A DNA stretch of 64,000 nt from CAILZL01 sp049840395 (GTDB lineage: Bacteria; Pseudomonadota; Gammaproteobacteria; Steroidobacterales; Steroidobacteraceae), in the NCBI GenBank assembly GCA_049840395.1, contig JASGLD010000001.1, positions 1 to 64,000 of the forward strand, in the 5' to 3' direction. The position numbers were made by a program, and so were the translations under genes. The notes beneath the pieces were generated by a model. It had not been told where the DNA came from. It searched no databases and was given only the letters and a program-made list of their open reading frames with translations. The number at the start of each line of letters is the position of its first letter. The first letter of the stretch is position 1. Positions 54,064 through 63,135 of this stretch are shown here, piece after piece.

Positions 54064-54783
54064 TTATTGCGCCGCGGTTTCCATGCGTTTCTGTTGTTCC
54101 AGCCGCTTGGGCCAGGTACGGTCGGCGCAGGTGTCCTCAGTCAGTTCGGTGCCGGTTTGTTTGCGAAACAAGTACGTCACCTGCCAAGGGGCGGAGAAGT
54201 TGCTGGCGTCGTTGATATCGACGACCGCTTGCAATGTGTTGGCATCGCGCAGCCGCCAGCGCTCGGTGATTTGCAATGCCTTGCTATAAGGCGTGCCGAC
54301 GTTATCCAGCAGGCCGGCTGATTTGAAGCCATTGCTCTCGATCACCAGGGTGTCATCCTGCCAATGCGCCACGGAATTACCGAGAAATGCCGGATCGGGA
54401 TTTTCCGGCTGTGTTCCCAGCATATAAATTTGTCGCACCAGACGTTGGAATTGATAAACCATCAACACCCGGTTGGGGCGTTGCAGAATCAAGAATGGCT
54501 GGGCATTGGAGTTTAGACGCGGCACGCCGGGCGGCAGGCAGTGCGACACGGGATCGAAATTGAAGTTGTTCGCTTTGGCGCTGGCTTGATGCGTCGCCAA
54601 CGTTTCTTTAGCGGCAGGCAGCAAGGGCGGCAGCTTGCCGTCGCTGGTCAACAATTGATTCTGCGTGCTCTCGCTCAGCCACTTGCCGCTGAAGTCCGGC
54701 GTGGCGGCCAGCGCAGGAAGTGTTATAGCCAGCAATGCAGTGCAGATAGTGCGCGCGGCCCAGAGGGACAGGCTGGATTTCAT
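54064..54783 (-). CDS. Exported hypothetical protein, paralog of the upstream gene
   Basis: 239 residues with a signal peptide (WAARTICTALLAITLPALA) and a mature domain starting DFSGKW. Landmarks are LILQRPNRVLMVYQFQRLVRQIYMLGTQPENPDPAFLGNSVAHW, DDTLVIESNGFKSAGLLDNVGTPYSK and ITERWRLRDANTLQAVVDI (split by text). The same plan occurs in the upstream protein (HWEGNTLVIDTLGF, THLVERMTKQPNGDIRDEM). They share a family I cannot name, common next to DUF6152 genes. Periplasmic, function unknown. It ends 17 bases before the DUF6152 gene. Confidence 0.75.
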   Translation of the reverse strand: MKSSLSLWAARTICTALLAITLPALAATPDFSGKWLSESTQNQLLTSDGKLPPLLPAAKETLATHQASAKANNFNFDPVSHCLPPGVPRLNSNAQPFLILQRPNRVLMVYQFQRLVRQIYMLGTQPENPDPAFLGNSVAHWQDDTLVIESNGFKSAGLLDNVGTPYSKALQITERWRLRDANTLQAVVDINDASNFSAPWQVTYLFRKQTGTELTEDTCADRTWPKRLEQQKRMETAAQ

Positions 54784-55595
54784 GGCTGTACCTCCAGCCC
54801 AAAGTTGCGTTCATTCTCTTCGCATATCTGTTCGTCCAGAATCTCCCAGTCGGGACTGACGCGGCGGTACATCTCCACCGTGACGAAGGGATGACGAAAC
54901 AGTTTTGTATCCGAGTAAGTCATTTCGTCGCGAATATCACCATTGGGCTGCTTGGTCATGCGCTCCACCAGGTGCGTGGTGGGCGACTGCGGCGTGCCGG
55001 CAAAATCAAACCAACCGCGATCATTGAATCCCAGCGTATCGATCACCAGCGTGTTGCCCTCCCAATGACCGATGGAATGCCCCATGTAACTGGGTTTCAA
55101 ATTTCGGGGATGCGCGGTGTTCATGTGAATCAAGCGTGTGATGTGATGCTCGGCGAAAAATATCGCCAGCACCCCGTCGGTTTGCGTGAACTCCATCAGC
55201 GAGCTGGTGCGCGTCTTCCAACTGGGCTCGCACATCACGCTGGGTTCCGGAATTTGTTTACCGGCATTGAAGCGTTCAATGCGCTTCCAGAAAATATCTG
55301 CGCCTGCCTTCGTGAACGGCGGAATCAACGTGCCATCGGTGTTTTTGTCGCCACCCTGTACCGGCTCCAGCACTTGCGCAATGGGATTGATGTTGTACGT
55401 GCCGTTGAAGTCGCGCGGATCTGCAGTGGGCTGAGCGCCCTCGGGCAACGGCGGCGCGAATGTTCGAAAGCTTTTCAGGCTACGCAAATCATCATTGCGC
55501 GGCTTGCTCTGCGAGTCGGCGGCCCAAGCGTGCAGAGGCAATGCAGCGCACAGCAGCACTATCAGGCGAGTGTTCAGCCAGTTATTCAAGGCCAT
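54780..55595 (-). CDS. Exported hypothetical protein, paralog of the downstream gene
   Basis: 271 residues from ATG 55595 (MALNNWLNTRLIVLLCAALP) with a signal peptide ending HAWAADSQ. Its mature part has DFNGTYNINPIAQVLEPVQGG, VLAIFFAEHHITRLIHM, HWEGNTLVIDTLGFNDRGWFDF, THLVERMTKQPNGDIRDEMTYSD and PFVTVEMYRRV. It overlaps the downstream paralog by four bases (ATGA), so both are cotranscribed with the DUF6152 gene. Likely a periplasmic binding or lipocalin-like protein, but this is a guess from beta-rich sequence. Confidence 0.75.
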   Translation of the reverse strand: MALNNWLNTRLIVLLCAALPLHAWAADSQSKPRNDDLRSLKSFRTFAPPLPEGAQPTADPRDFNGTYNINPIAQVLEPVQGGDKNTDGTLIPPFTKAGADIFWKRIERFNAGKQIPEPSVMCEPSWKTRTSSLMEFTQTDGVLAIFFAEHHITRLIHMNTAHPRNLKPSYMGHSIGHWEGNTLVIDTLGFNDRGWFDFAGTPQSPTTHLVERMTKQPNGDIRDEMTYSDTKLFRHPFVTVEMYRRVSPDWEILDEQICEENERNFGLEVQP

Positions 55596-55831
55596 CCCCC
55601 ATCGCAATACATGCGTATTTATTAACGCGGCAATTTTTCTGTCTCGTTTGATTTGAGCATGTTGAGTGGGGCTTTCCAAGCCGCAACGGGCAGGCTAAGC
55701 GCCTATGCAGTATGAAAAATGGTGATGGTTGATATCAGCTTTACAAATAGCATTGGTTGACGCCATGCTTTGAATGAATGTCGCCCGGATGCGGGTTAAT
55801 GTTTTTTTGAACGCGCACAAAGGAATTCAAG

Positions 55832-56656
55832 ATGATTAGATTGTTAGGGACCTCTGTAGCATTGTGGCTGACTATATCGAGTGCCGCCTTTGCGATGGAA
55901 GGTACATTCGACCGCTCTCAAGAAGTCGACAAATACATTGAGATAATGAAGACCGGTACTCAGGGTGCCGCCACGGCAGCAGCCAAAGAAATTTATTGGT
56001 CCGGCATCTCCGACGCCAGACTGGGCGATGCCTTGAATGAACGTTTACTACGCGACTACGCGGCTGTGGAAAATCCCCAGCGAGCGGCTATCAAGGGGCC
56101 GCGCTTCACTTGGACCGTTGACGAAACCTACGCGGTTGCCTTGGTTGAGGCGTTGGCTTCGCTGGGCATGCCAGGCTATGACGTGACCTTTGAAAAGCTG
56201 GGTGAAGCGAAAGATGCCAACGGTTCGATCAATAAGCGGGTAAGGAAGGCAGCACTTAATGCGCCCAAAATCCTCAAGCTTCGAACCGGTTTGAACGGCG
56301 TCATGGCCGGTCGCGAGAATCATATTGAAGGCGAAGAGCCATTGACCTCGATGCTGATAAATTTACTTAACTCCGATGAGCGCCTGTATAGAGATTTCGC
56401 GCTGGATCGAATCTATCGCGAGAAGCTTGTCGATTCTCGGTTGCTCGATGTCCTGAATAGCCAGGTGCTTGAATACGTTCAGCGCGGTTCCAAGGCAAAG
56501 CCGGACTGGAAGGACGAGTACCTGCGCAGAAACATCAAGTGGCTTGGACTATCAGGTCAGGCCAAGTATTTGAAGACAATGGAGCAGGTATTGGCCTCCA
56601 ATGTTGATGCCGGCGCCAAGAAGTACGCGGGAGTGGCGGCGCAGCAGCTGCAATAG
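55832..56656 (+). CDS. Exported hypothetical protein with helical repeats
   Basis: 274 residues, signal peptide MIRLLGTSVALWLTISSAAFAM. The mature part is mostly amphipathic helices of roughly 30-40 residues (DARLGDALNERLLRDYAAVE, YAVALVEALASLGMPGYDVTFEKLGEA, MLINLLNSDERLYRDFALDRI, KTMEQVLASNVDAGAKKYAGVAAQQLQ), resembling a HEAT/Armadillo-type repeat protein. No catalytic motif seen. It has GAATTC-AAG spacing (AAAGGAATTCAAG) upstream of ATG 55832. Function unknown. Confidence 0.7.
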   Translation: MIRLLGTSVALWLTISSAAFAMEGTFDRSQEVDKYIEIMKTGTQGAATAAAKEIYWSGISDARLGDALNERLLRDYAAVENPQRAAIKGPRFTWTVDETYAVALVEALASLGMPGYDVTFEKLGEAKDANGSINKRVRKAALNAPKILKLRTGLNGVMAGRENHIEGEEPLTSMLINLLNSDERLYRDFALDRIYREKLVDSRLLDVLNSQVLEYVQRGSKAKPDWKDEYLRRNIKWLGLSGQAKYLKTMEQVLASNVDAGAKKYAGVAAQQLQ

Positions 56657-56967
56657 ATTCAAACCGAGAAATGACGTAAAACTGGCGATTAGAACAACTA
56701 GCCCGTAGGCTGGGATGGAATCCCAGCATCATAGTTTTTAAGCTGGGATTTCATCCCAGCCTACCCATCACCTTATGCCGCGCCCATGTATACGGCGCCG
56801 GGTGAAAGGTTCGCAGGTGTTTTGGTTAAGAAATGAATCCTTTCATCTCGACATCAGTGTGCTCGGCTAAGATGATGCCGCTAGCGAATACGTAGGCAGG
56901 CCTCCACATAGAAGCCACGGCGTAAGAGCTGGTAATCAGAACAACCAGTCATATTGAAGGGGGCTTC
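56657..56967. other. Intergenic region with GTAGG hairpin
   Basis: About 310 bases. It contains the hairpin element at 56705-56764. Nothing else recognised; the final 60 bases before 56968 hold GAAGGGGGC, which serves as ribosome site for the next gene. Confidence 0.5.
56705..56764. repeat. GTAGG...CCTAC hairpin element
   Basis: Arms GTAGGCTGGGAT (56705-56716) and ATCCCAGCCTAC (56753-56764), with inner AATCCCAGC and GCTGGGATT. Same arm sequence as at 34576-34646, 22 kb away. Confidence 0.92.
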
Positions 56968-57910
56968 ATGAAGACAATGGCATTAATAGCTGCGTTACTC
57001 GCCTGTACCGCAGCGAACGCCAAGATCGTGGTGCTGGACATCGACCTGCCGCTGGATCAGGTCGCGGCCAGTCAGGCGCCGATGAAGGTGGGCGATCATC
57101 ATCGCGCGCGCATTTTCTACGACGACACCACCATCGATCCTAAAACTAAGATCGTACGGGTGATTCATATGCAGCACTTCGTCGGCAAATGGATTCCCGA
57201 GGATTTGAACGACGTGACCATGCCGATGACCGAATCACTACTATTCGGCGGTGACGATGATGAATGGGCCGGTCATCGTACAGTTCGACGATAAGAAGCA
57301 ACGCATGAGCATCCTCAAGCAGGACGACCGCTCGGTGTTGGTGTCCGCGCCGATGGTGTTCGATCCCAAGCCGGTGGATAGCGTCACACTTGCAGTGGTG
57401 CCTGTGCCGGCGATCACCATGCTCAACATGAGCGTGCACATCGACAAGGTCAGCAATGATCCGAAGCGTGCTGCGGGCACCAAGGTGGGCGACACCGACA
57501 AAGTGCGTCTGGTTTATGACGCCAATGCCGTCGACGCGCGCACGCAACGCGTGCCGCTGCTGAATTTCCAGCACTTCATTGGCGGTAGCTACATGCCCGC
57601 CTCGCCCGACGCCAAGATGATGCCGGTTGATGACGCCTGGCTCGATCTCAGCACCAAGCCGTACAAAGTGCACTTCAAAGCCGCCGTCGTGCACGGCCTG
57701 CCCATCATCATCGACGCCGATGAAAACGCACGACGCCTGACCATTCGCTCGCAAGGCGCAGATAGCGAGGTATATCTCACTGGGCCGTATGACATAGATC
57801 CCACGCCGATAACCGGGGCGGAAGCGATTGCGGCGGGGACGGCTGCACCAGCTGGGAGCAGGCCCGCAGGGCCATCGCTGAATTCCCAATCACCGGCTGC
57901 CACACCGTAG
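56968..57910 (+). pseudogene. Exported two-domain hypothetical protein, frameshifted
   Basis: Read from ATG 56968: signal peptide MKTMALIAALLACTAANAKI, then domain 1 (LDIDLPLDQVAASQAPMKVGDHHRARIFYDD, HMQHFVGKWIPEDLNDVTMPMTESLL) and a break. The second frame begins near 57251 (NGPVIVQFDDKKQRMSIL), completes domain 1 and holds a second similar domain (MLNMSVHIDKVSNDPKRAAGTKVGDTDKVRLVYDANAVDA, split by text; LLNFQHFIGG, PYKVHFKAAVVHG). The two domains are tandem copies (MKVGDHHRARIFYDD versus TKVGDTDKVRLVYDA). The span is one base over a multiple of three, so an extra base near 57245-57255 explains the break. Unknown family. It precedes a PhoD-like gene on the same strand. Confidence 0.75.
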
Positions 57911-57994
57911 TGCGGAAGAGTCTGAGTGGTGCTGGGGCTGTAGCTTCTTCTGAAAAGCGGGGCTACTCTTTCCGTCACGGACAACCAAGGGAGA

Positions 57995-59071
57995 ATGGTT
58001 ATGACGAGGATCGTATTTGCATCGTGCATGAGCGCACTGGCAAGCACCACTCAGAAAGTCTGGAGCGAGGCGACGGCGCATAAGCCAGATTGGTTGTTTC
58101 TGTGTGGTGACAATATTTACATGGATTACTTCCCGCACCTCAATCAATCGCGTGCGTGGTCGCTACAAAAGTTCGCGCAGGAGATGGAAGCGCGGTACGC
58201 AAAACAATTCACAGTGACTTCTTTCCGCAATTTGGTGTCGTCCATCCCCGCCGGCCAGGTGGTGGGTACCTGGGACGATCACGACTTTGCTTGGAATAAC
58301 TGCTTTGGTGCCGATCCAGCTTACGGTATGGAGGCAAAAAAGCTTGTCGCTACTGCACTCTTTCATCACTACTTTGCCGAACTCAATAAGCGGCCACTTG
58401 CCGCAGCGCTGCCGCCGCTTGTCATGCCGGACATCAACAATCCGCCGAACGGTAGCCTCGATACGTATCGTGCGTTCGACCTCGTACACGATTCGGGAAC
58501 GATACGCGTACTGGTCTGCGACGGTCGTACCTATCGCGGTAAGCATCCGCCTGGAACCATGAGTGGTGAGCTGCTCGGCGCAACGCAAGAGGCTTGGTTG
58601 TTCCGAGAATTGAAGCAGGGTACCAATCCCTATTTGCTGGTGACGGGCTCGACCATGACGGCCGGCGACGATCAAAGCTGGGATTACTACCAGGACTTTT
58701 TTAAGAATCGTTTTCTACCGGCGGTGAATAATAAGCTGGTGATGTTCATGGCTGGCGACGTGCACGAAAATCGTTTGCCGCCACGGGTGGCGGGCAATCC
58801 AATTGAAATTGTCTCTTCCGCCGCAGTCTTGGATTTTCCGCTGAATAAACGCAATTTCGGCGTGCTCGATATTCAGGGCGGTGAGGTCAGGATATTTCTT
58901 TATAAGCGTGGCGCTGTTCAATACACCGGCGTCGTCAGCCTTGGTTCCGGTAAATTTAAGACCAGCATGGCAGCGCTGGCGAAAGAAGCGCCAATTACGA
59001 CCAATCCGAAGCTCGCGACTAGCCAGCGCGCCGCTGCGTTGCGAAAGCTCAAGTCGAAGCCGAAAAAGTAG
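57995..59071 (+). CDS. PhoD-like metallophosphoesterase
   Basis: 358 residues, related to the alkaline phosphatase D/PhoD metallophosphatase fold. Motifs: RIVFASCMSAL near the N-terminus, FLCGDNIYMDYF (metal-binding D and N), VVGTWDDHDFAWNN (D-D-H), LLVTGSTMTAGDDQSWDYY, and VMFMAGDVHENRLPP (GDVHE, metal His). No signal peptide is visible, so it is probably cytoplasmic. The start could also be ATG 58001. It has a Lys-rich end. Natural substrate unknown; PhoD relatives hydrolyse phosphodi- and monoesters. Confidence 0.88.
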   Translation: MVMTRIVFASCMSALASTTQKVWSEATAHKPDWLFLCGDNIYMDYFPHLNQSRAWSLQKFAQEMEARYAKQFTVTSFRNLVSSIPAGQVVGTWDDHDFAWNNCFGADPAYGMEAKKLVATALFHHYFAELNKRPLAAALPPLVMPDINNPPNGSLDTYRAFDLVHDSGTIRVLVCDGRTYRGKHPPGTMSGELLGATQEAWLFRELKQGTNPYLLVTGSTMTAGDDQSWDYYQDFFKNRFLPAVNNKLVMFMAGDVHENRLPPRVAGNPIEIVSSAAVLDFPLNKRNFGVLDIQGGEVRIFLYKRGAVQYTGVVSLGSGKFKTSMAALAKEAPITTNPKLATSQRAAALRKLKSKPKK

Positions 59072-59100
59072 TCATGGCGGGCGGGTGCTTCGGGTGATGG

Positions 59101-59124
59101 CAGCGTGGCAATAAAGCCACGCTG
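59101..59124. terminator. Hairpin after the PhoD-like gene
   Basis: Nine-base arms CAGCGTGGC (59101-59109) and GCCACGCTG (59116-59124) with an AATAAA loop, but no T tract. It may act as a Rho-assisted end or a transcript-stabilising hairpin. Confidence 0.5.
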
Positions 59125-59285
59125 TGTGGCGCCAACCGGAGCGCAAGGGCTTGCCGGCCAAGCAACTTCATATCCTTGCTAGTTTAATGGCTGGGCAGAT
59201 TGAAACTAATCATTGTCTGATGGCTTCTTTGGTCAATCGTCGCTTAATAGTTGGATGCGTAATACGCAGCACATAGGGGATGGCG

Positions 59286-59849
59286 ATGGAAACGCAGAGG
59301 GATGATGGCTACGCGTCGTATTGGCAAGCGTTCGAATCCGGCAGATCGCTAAGAGCTCAGCCTGCATCAGTCCGCCGATTCAATCTTTTTGGATTGAAAA
59401 TCGGGCGTGCGTTCGTACTCGCAATATTGGCGATGCTGGTATCTGCCTGTGCACACGTTCAATTCGTTGCCGAATACGATGCTAAAACTCTGGAAGAGAC
59501 GCTTCGCATTAGCAAGGAAGTAGAGACGTTTTATGGACATCTGGTGGAGTTGCCCGCGGAGCGGCGAACTTATGCCCAGTTCGCCTCGCAATACATTGAT
59601 ATCGGCGCGGATATCAATTCTCTATACCAACGTAATGCTGCGCGTTCTTTAAATTCGGAGTCGCAACGAATTACGCAGGACATTCTCGGTTTCTGGCGAC
59701 AATACCAACAAAAACACAAAAGCAAAGATGCTTATCCGGATGCGCGCCTCGACCAACTGCGGTTCGGTCGGTTGTTTACGGCGGCTGTCTCGGCGGAAGC
59801 GGCTAAACGACTTGATGCCGCAGATGGCAGTGCTGAGGCGCAGAAATAA
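59286..59849 (+). CDS. Membrane-anchored/lipoprotein hypothetical, first gene of the peptidase operon
   Basis: 187 residues from ATG 59286. A hydrophobic stretch with a lipobox (FVLAILAMLVSACAHVQ) begins near residue 41. A TTG at 59394 would give a textbook lipoprotein signal (LKIGRAFVLAILAMLVSAC), so the start is unsettled. The mature part is helical (DAKTLEETLRISKEVETFYGHLVE, LFTAAVSAEAAKRLDAADG). No family known. It lies 33 bases upstream of the peptidase-hydrolase gene and is probably cotranscribed with it. Confidence 0.65.
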   Translation: METQRDDGYASYWQAFESGRSLRAQPASVRRFNLFGLKIGRAFVLAILAMLVSACAHVQFVAEYDAKTLEETLRISKEVETFYGHLVELPAERRTYAQFASQYIDIGADINSLYQRNAARSLNSESQRITQDILGFWRQYQQKHKSKDAYPDARLDQLRFGRLFTAAVSAEAAKRLDAADGSAEAQK

Positions 59850-59882
59850 ATCATTTAATTTGCACAACAAGAAGGACTCTGT

Positions 59883-62225
59883 ATGCAATTCGACATTAAA
59901 GCAACACTAGGCACCATGCTCGGCGCTGCGCAGGGCGTGCTGTCGGCCGAGTGGCCCAAGGTACAGCAATGTTTGAAGAGTGCGTTGGAGCAGGAGCGCT
60001 CATTTCTAGCCGAGCTTGCCCAAGCCCGTTTGGACGGCGAAATAGACGATGATGTTCTGGCGCAACAGTTGCGCGACGAACAGCGCACCTTTGAAGACAC
60101 GCTATTGGTGTGTAGCGTGCTCAGCAAGAAATTGGCACAGGATGCTGCTAACGCGGCGATCGACGCTTTGAACACTGCCATTAAAGCCGCGCTAACAAGT
60201 GTGATTGGAGCAGGTCGTGGCAAAGGCAAAAGTGTGGGCAAAAAAGCCAGTTCCCCCAAGCTTGCAGGGCGCCGCCTTAACGCCCGTCCCGACACCACCG
60301 ATTTCCGTGATCTGATGTATGTGCCCACTTTGGTCGAAGTGGGCACGACATTACCGTTGAGCGAATATCGCAAAGTCGGTGTGCCAATCCTTGATCAAGG
60401 CAATGAAGGCGCATGCACCGGCTATGGTCTGGCTACCGTAGTTCACTACCTGCTGCGTAGTCGTCGTCGCAAGTCGGATAAAAAACAAATCAGCCCACGC
60501 ATGCTCTATGAAATGGCACGACGCTACGACGAATGGCCTGGCGAAGCTTATGAAGGTTCCAGCTGCCGCGGTGCTATGAAAGGTTGGCATAAGCACGGTA
60601 TCTGTAGTCTGAGTCTGTGGAGCCACAACCCGCGTCAGCCGGACAATACACTGAGCGACAAGCGTGTTGTCGATGCTCGGCAAAGGCCGCTGGGTGCATA
60701 CTTTCGGGTCAATCACAAAGATCTGGTATCGATGCATGCGGCGCTCAGCGAAGTAGGTGTGCTTTACGCAAGTTGTTCCGTGCATTCCGGCTGGGATGCG
60801 GTGAAGAAGGATGGAATCATTCCTTTTGATTCCAATGTCACCATGGAAGGAGGACATGCCTTTGCGATAGTGGCCTACGATCGAGAAGGATTCTGGATCC
60901 AGAATTCCTGGGGCGCAGGTTGGGGAATGAGCGGCTTCTGTCGAATTTCTTACGAGGATTGGCTCAAGAACGGTTCTGATGTTTGGGTGGCGAGACTCGG
61001 GGTGCCTGTAAGCCAGATCGACGGCATGAATACTGTCGGCAACGCTTTCAGTGTTTCCGCCCGTGCTCGGGCCATCGCTTATGAAGATGTGCGTCCCCAC
61101 GTCATCAGCTTGGGCAACGACGGGCAACTGAAGTCAACGGGGCCCATCGGTACGACGCCGAGTTTGGTGCGGCAAATCATTCACAGCGATTTTGCGCAGA
61201 CTACTAAGAACTGGAAGAAGCGACGGCTGGTGCTGTACGCGCACGGCGGTTTGGTCGATGAAGACGGAGCGGTGCAACGAGTCGCGGAATATCGCGTCGC
61301 CATGCTGCAGGCGGAGTGCTATCCATTGGCGTTCATTTGGCATAGCGACTATTGGTCCACTCTCAAGGATATTCTTGCGGATGCCTTGCGGCGGCGCAGG
61401 CCGGAAGGAGCCATCGGCGACGCCAAAGATTTTTTGTTGGATCGCCTCGACGATGCGCTGGAACCTTTGGCGCGTGTGGCCAGCGGCAAGGCGCAATGGG
61501 ACGAGATGAAGGAAAACGCACTGGCAGCGACTCTCTCGCCCACCGGTGGCGCGCGTCTGGTGTTGAATGAAATTGCAGCGTTTGTCGGCGCCGGTAATCC
61601 AATTGAAATTCACATCGTTGGTCATAGTGCGGGCAGCATCTTTCACGCACCGCTGGTGCGTTATCTCGCCAGTCCTGCTCCTGACGGTCTTGGACTGCCG
61701 ATCGAATCCTGCACCTTGTGGGCGCCGGCGTGCACCATGGCATTGTTCGAGGAGTACTTCGCACCACTGATGCAGAATGGCATTAACCGCTTCGCGCTTT
61801 ACACGCTGACCGACGAAGCTGAGCGCAATGACAATTGCGCGCATATCTACAACAAGTCGCTGCTCTACCTGGTGTCGGATGCATTTGAGAAACGTCCGCG
61901 CATACCCATTTTCCGTCCCGACGGCGAACCCATCCTGGGAATGGAAAAATTCGTCCTCAAGAGTGCTGTTCTAGGAAAGCTATTGAAGAACCCTGGCAAT
62001 GCCTGGGTTAAAGCGCCGAACAATATTGTAGTGGGCGATATAGATGCCTCCGGCTCGATGTCGCACGGCGGCTTTGACGATGATGAGGCGACAGTAAAAG
62101 GAACGCTGGCGAGAATTCTAAAGCTGCCGGCCAAAGCGGCTCTGCAGGCACAGGCAATCGATTTCAAGACCGGACGTTCGCATTTGCAAGATTGCCGCCA
62201 GCGTTTGGATGCAGTCCGACGGTGA
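59883..62225 (+). CDS. C1 papain-like peptidase fused to alpha/beta hydrolase
   Basis: 780 residues. Residues 1-110 are helical with KGKSVGKKASS basic linker. Residues 125-375 are a papain-family domain: Asp-Gln172-Gly-Asn-Glu-Gly-Ala-Cys178 (oxyanion Gln, nucleophile Cys), then GGHAFAIVAYD with His325 and IQNSWGAGWG with Asn341, so all four catalytic residues are present. The C-terminal part (about 440-730) is an alpha/beta hydrolase: LVLYAHGGLVDEDG, then EIHIVGHSAGSIFHAPL with nucleophile Ser582 in GHSAG. No signal peptide is visible. A protease and a lipase-like hydrolase in one chain is unusual; regulation of one by the other is a guess. It is followed directly by a zinc-ribbon membrane protein. 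Confidence 0.85.
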   Translation: MQFDIKATLGTMLGAAQGVLSAEWPKVQQCLKSALEQERSFLAELAQARLDGEIDDDVLAQQLRDEQRTFEDTLLVCSVLSKKLAQDAANAAIDALNTAIKAALTSVIGAGRGKGKSVGKKASSPKLAGRRLNARPDTTDFRDLMYVPTLVEVGTTLPLSEYRKVGVPILDQGNEGACTGYGLATVVHYLLRSRRRKSDKKQISPRMLYEMARRYDEWPGEAYEGSSCRGAMKGWHKHGICSLSLWSHNPRQPDNTLSDKRVVDARQRPLGAYFRVNHKDLVSMHAALSEVGVLYASCSVHSGWDAVKKDGIIPFDSNVTMEGGHAFAIVAYDREGFWIQNSWGAGWGMSGFCRISYEDWLKNGSDVWVARLGVPVSQIDGMNTVGNAFSVSARARAIAYEDVRPHVISLGNDGQLKSTGPIGTTPSLVRQIIHSDFAQTTKNWKKRRLVLYAHGGLVDEDGAVQRVAEYRVAMLQAECYPLAFIWHSDYWSTLKDILADALRRRRPEGAIGDAKDFLLDRLDDALEPLARVASGKAQWDEMKENALAATLSPTGGARLVLNEIAAFVGAGNPIEIHIVGHSAGSIFHAPLVRYLASPAPDGLGLPIESCTLWAPACTMALFEEYFAPLMQNGINRFALYTLTDEAERNDNCAHIYNKSLLYLVSDAFEKRPRIPIFRPDGEPILGMEKFVLKSAVLGKLLKNPGNAWVKAPNNIVVGDIDASGSMSHGGFDDDEATVKGTLARILKLPAKAALQAQAIDFKTGRSHLQDCRQRLDAVRR

Positions 62226-62286
62226 CTTTGCCGTTTCGCTTTTTTCGAACGGCGCCAGCGGTATCGTGAATTTGAAGGACGCGCAC

Positions 62287-63135
62287 ATGCCAGAAGAGTT
62301 GCTTCCCTGTCCAACATGCGCACAGCCGATGGCGGCGAATGCAATTTGGTGCGGCAACTGCAAGTTGTATCAACGACGGCAGGGCGCCGCCGCCGCTCAA
62401 ACCAAACAATGCCCTCACTGCGGCGGATGGGTTCCTGTTGCGGCGAACTATTGTGTTCAATGCGAGAAGGGCTTGGGTCCGATCAATCGCAAACTGAGCT
62501 GGATTCAGTTGCCCGTGGCTGGCCTCAGTGCACTGACCGCCCTGCTCGCAACCCTGGGTCTGTGGATGTCGAATTTGGTGGGGTACCTTAATCAAGACTC
62601 TACAACGGAAGTCACATTCAGTAGCGCAGAGTATGCAAATAAGATCGATTTGATGGTTTCGAAGACCGGCAGCAGACACGCCTACATCACGGATATCTTT
62701 TTACTCGCAAGAGCAACGGATAATAAAGATGCCACTGCGCCACTGTGTGTCGACACGAATCAGCAGCCACTCATCAATGTTAGAAGTTGCGACAAACAGA
62801 CCGCGAGCGACATCTGTGTGAAGTTTCCGCTCAAAGTTGCGGATCGCAGCGGCGATGTAATCAAGGATGAAGTGACCTACCTCAGGGCGTCGGTGGACGC
62901 GGTCGACACCATTTCGCAGATCAAATTGGAATCCAAATGTGAGTTGCCGTTGCCGTATCAAACCGAAGAAGAACTGGTCAGGGACATACTGAAGCGCCGA
63001 AGCATCGCTGCCGTTTGTGATGTCTATTACTCGCTCAGAGAATCCGATGAGCAATCTTTCTCGATGCGCAAGATCAATGGCGCTTCGGTGGCTGATTGCG
63101 GTGCCTTGTTGTTTCAGAAAGGGAACCAGCCATGA
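62287..63135 (+). CDS. Double zinc-ribbon membrane protein
   Basis: 282 residues from ATG 62287 (MPEELLPCPTCAQPMAANAI) with AAGGA 11 bases upstream. Two CxxC pairs repeat (CPTC, CGNC, CPHC, CVQC): a double zinc-ribbon domain in the first 65 residues, one TM helix near 75-97 (LPVAGLSALTALLATLGLWMSN), and a Cys-containing C-terminal domain of about 170 residues (KIDLMVSKTGSRHAYITDIFLL, DTNQQPLINVRSCDKQTASD, DVYYSLRESDEQSFSMRKI). The zinc ribbon faces the cytoplasm and the rest the periplasm if the inside-positive rule holds. It starts 61 bases after the peptidase stop; the stop overlaps the next ATG. Confidence 0.78.
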   Translation: MPEELLPCPTCAQPMAANAIWCGNCKLYQRRQGAAAAQTKQCPHCGGWVPVAANYCVQCEKGLGPINRKLSWIQLPVAGLSALTALLATLGLWMSNLVGYLNQDSTTEVTFSSAEYANKIDLMVSKTGSRHAYITDIFLLARATDNKDATAPLCVDTNQQPLINVRSCDKQTASDICVKFPLKVADRSGDVIKDEVTYLRASVDAVDTISQIKLESKCELPLPYQTEEELVRDILKRRSIAAVCDVYYSLRESDEQSFSMRKINGASVADCGALLFQKGNQP

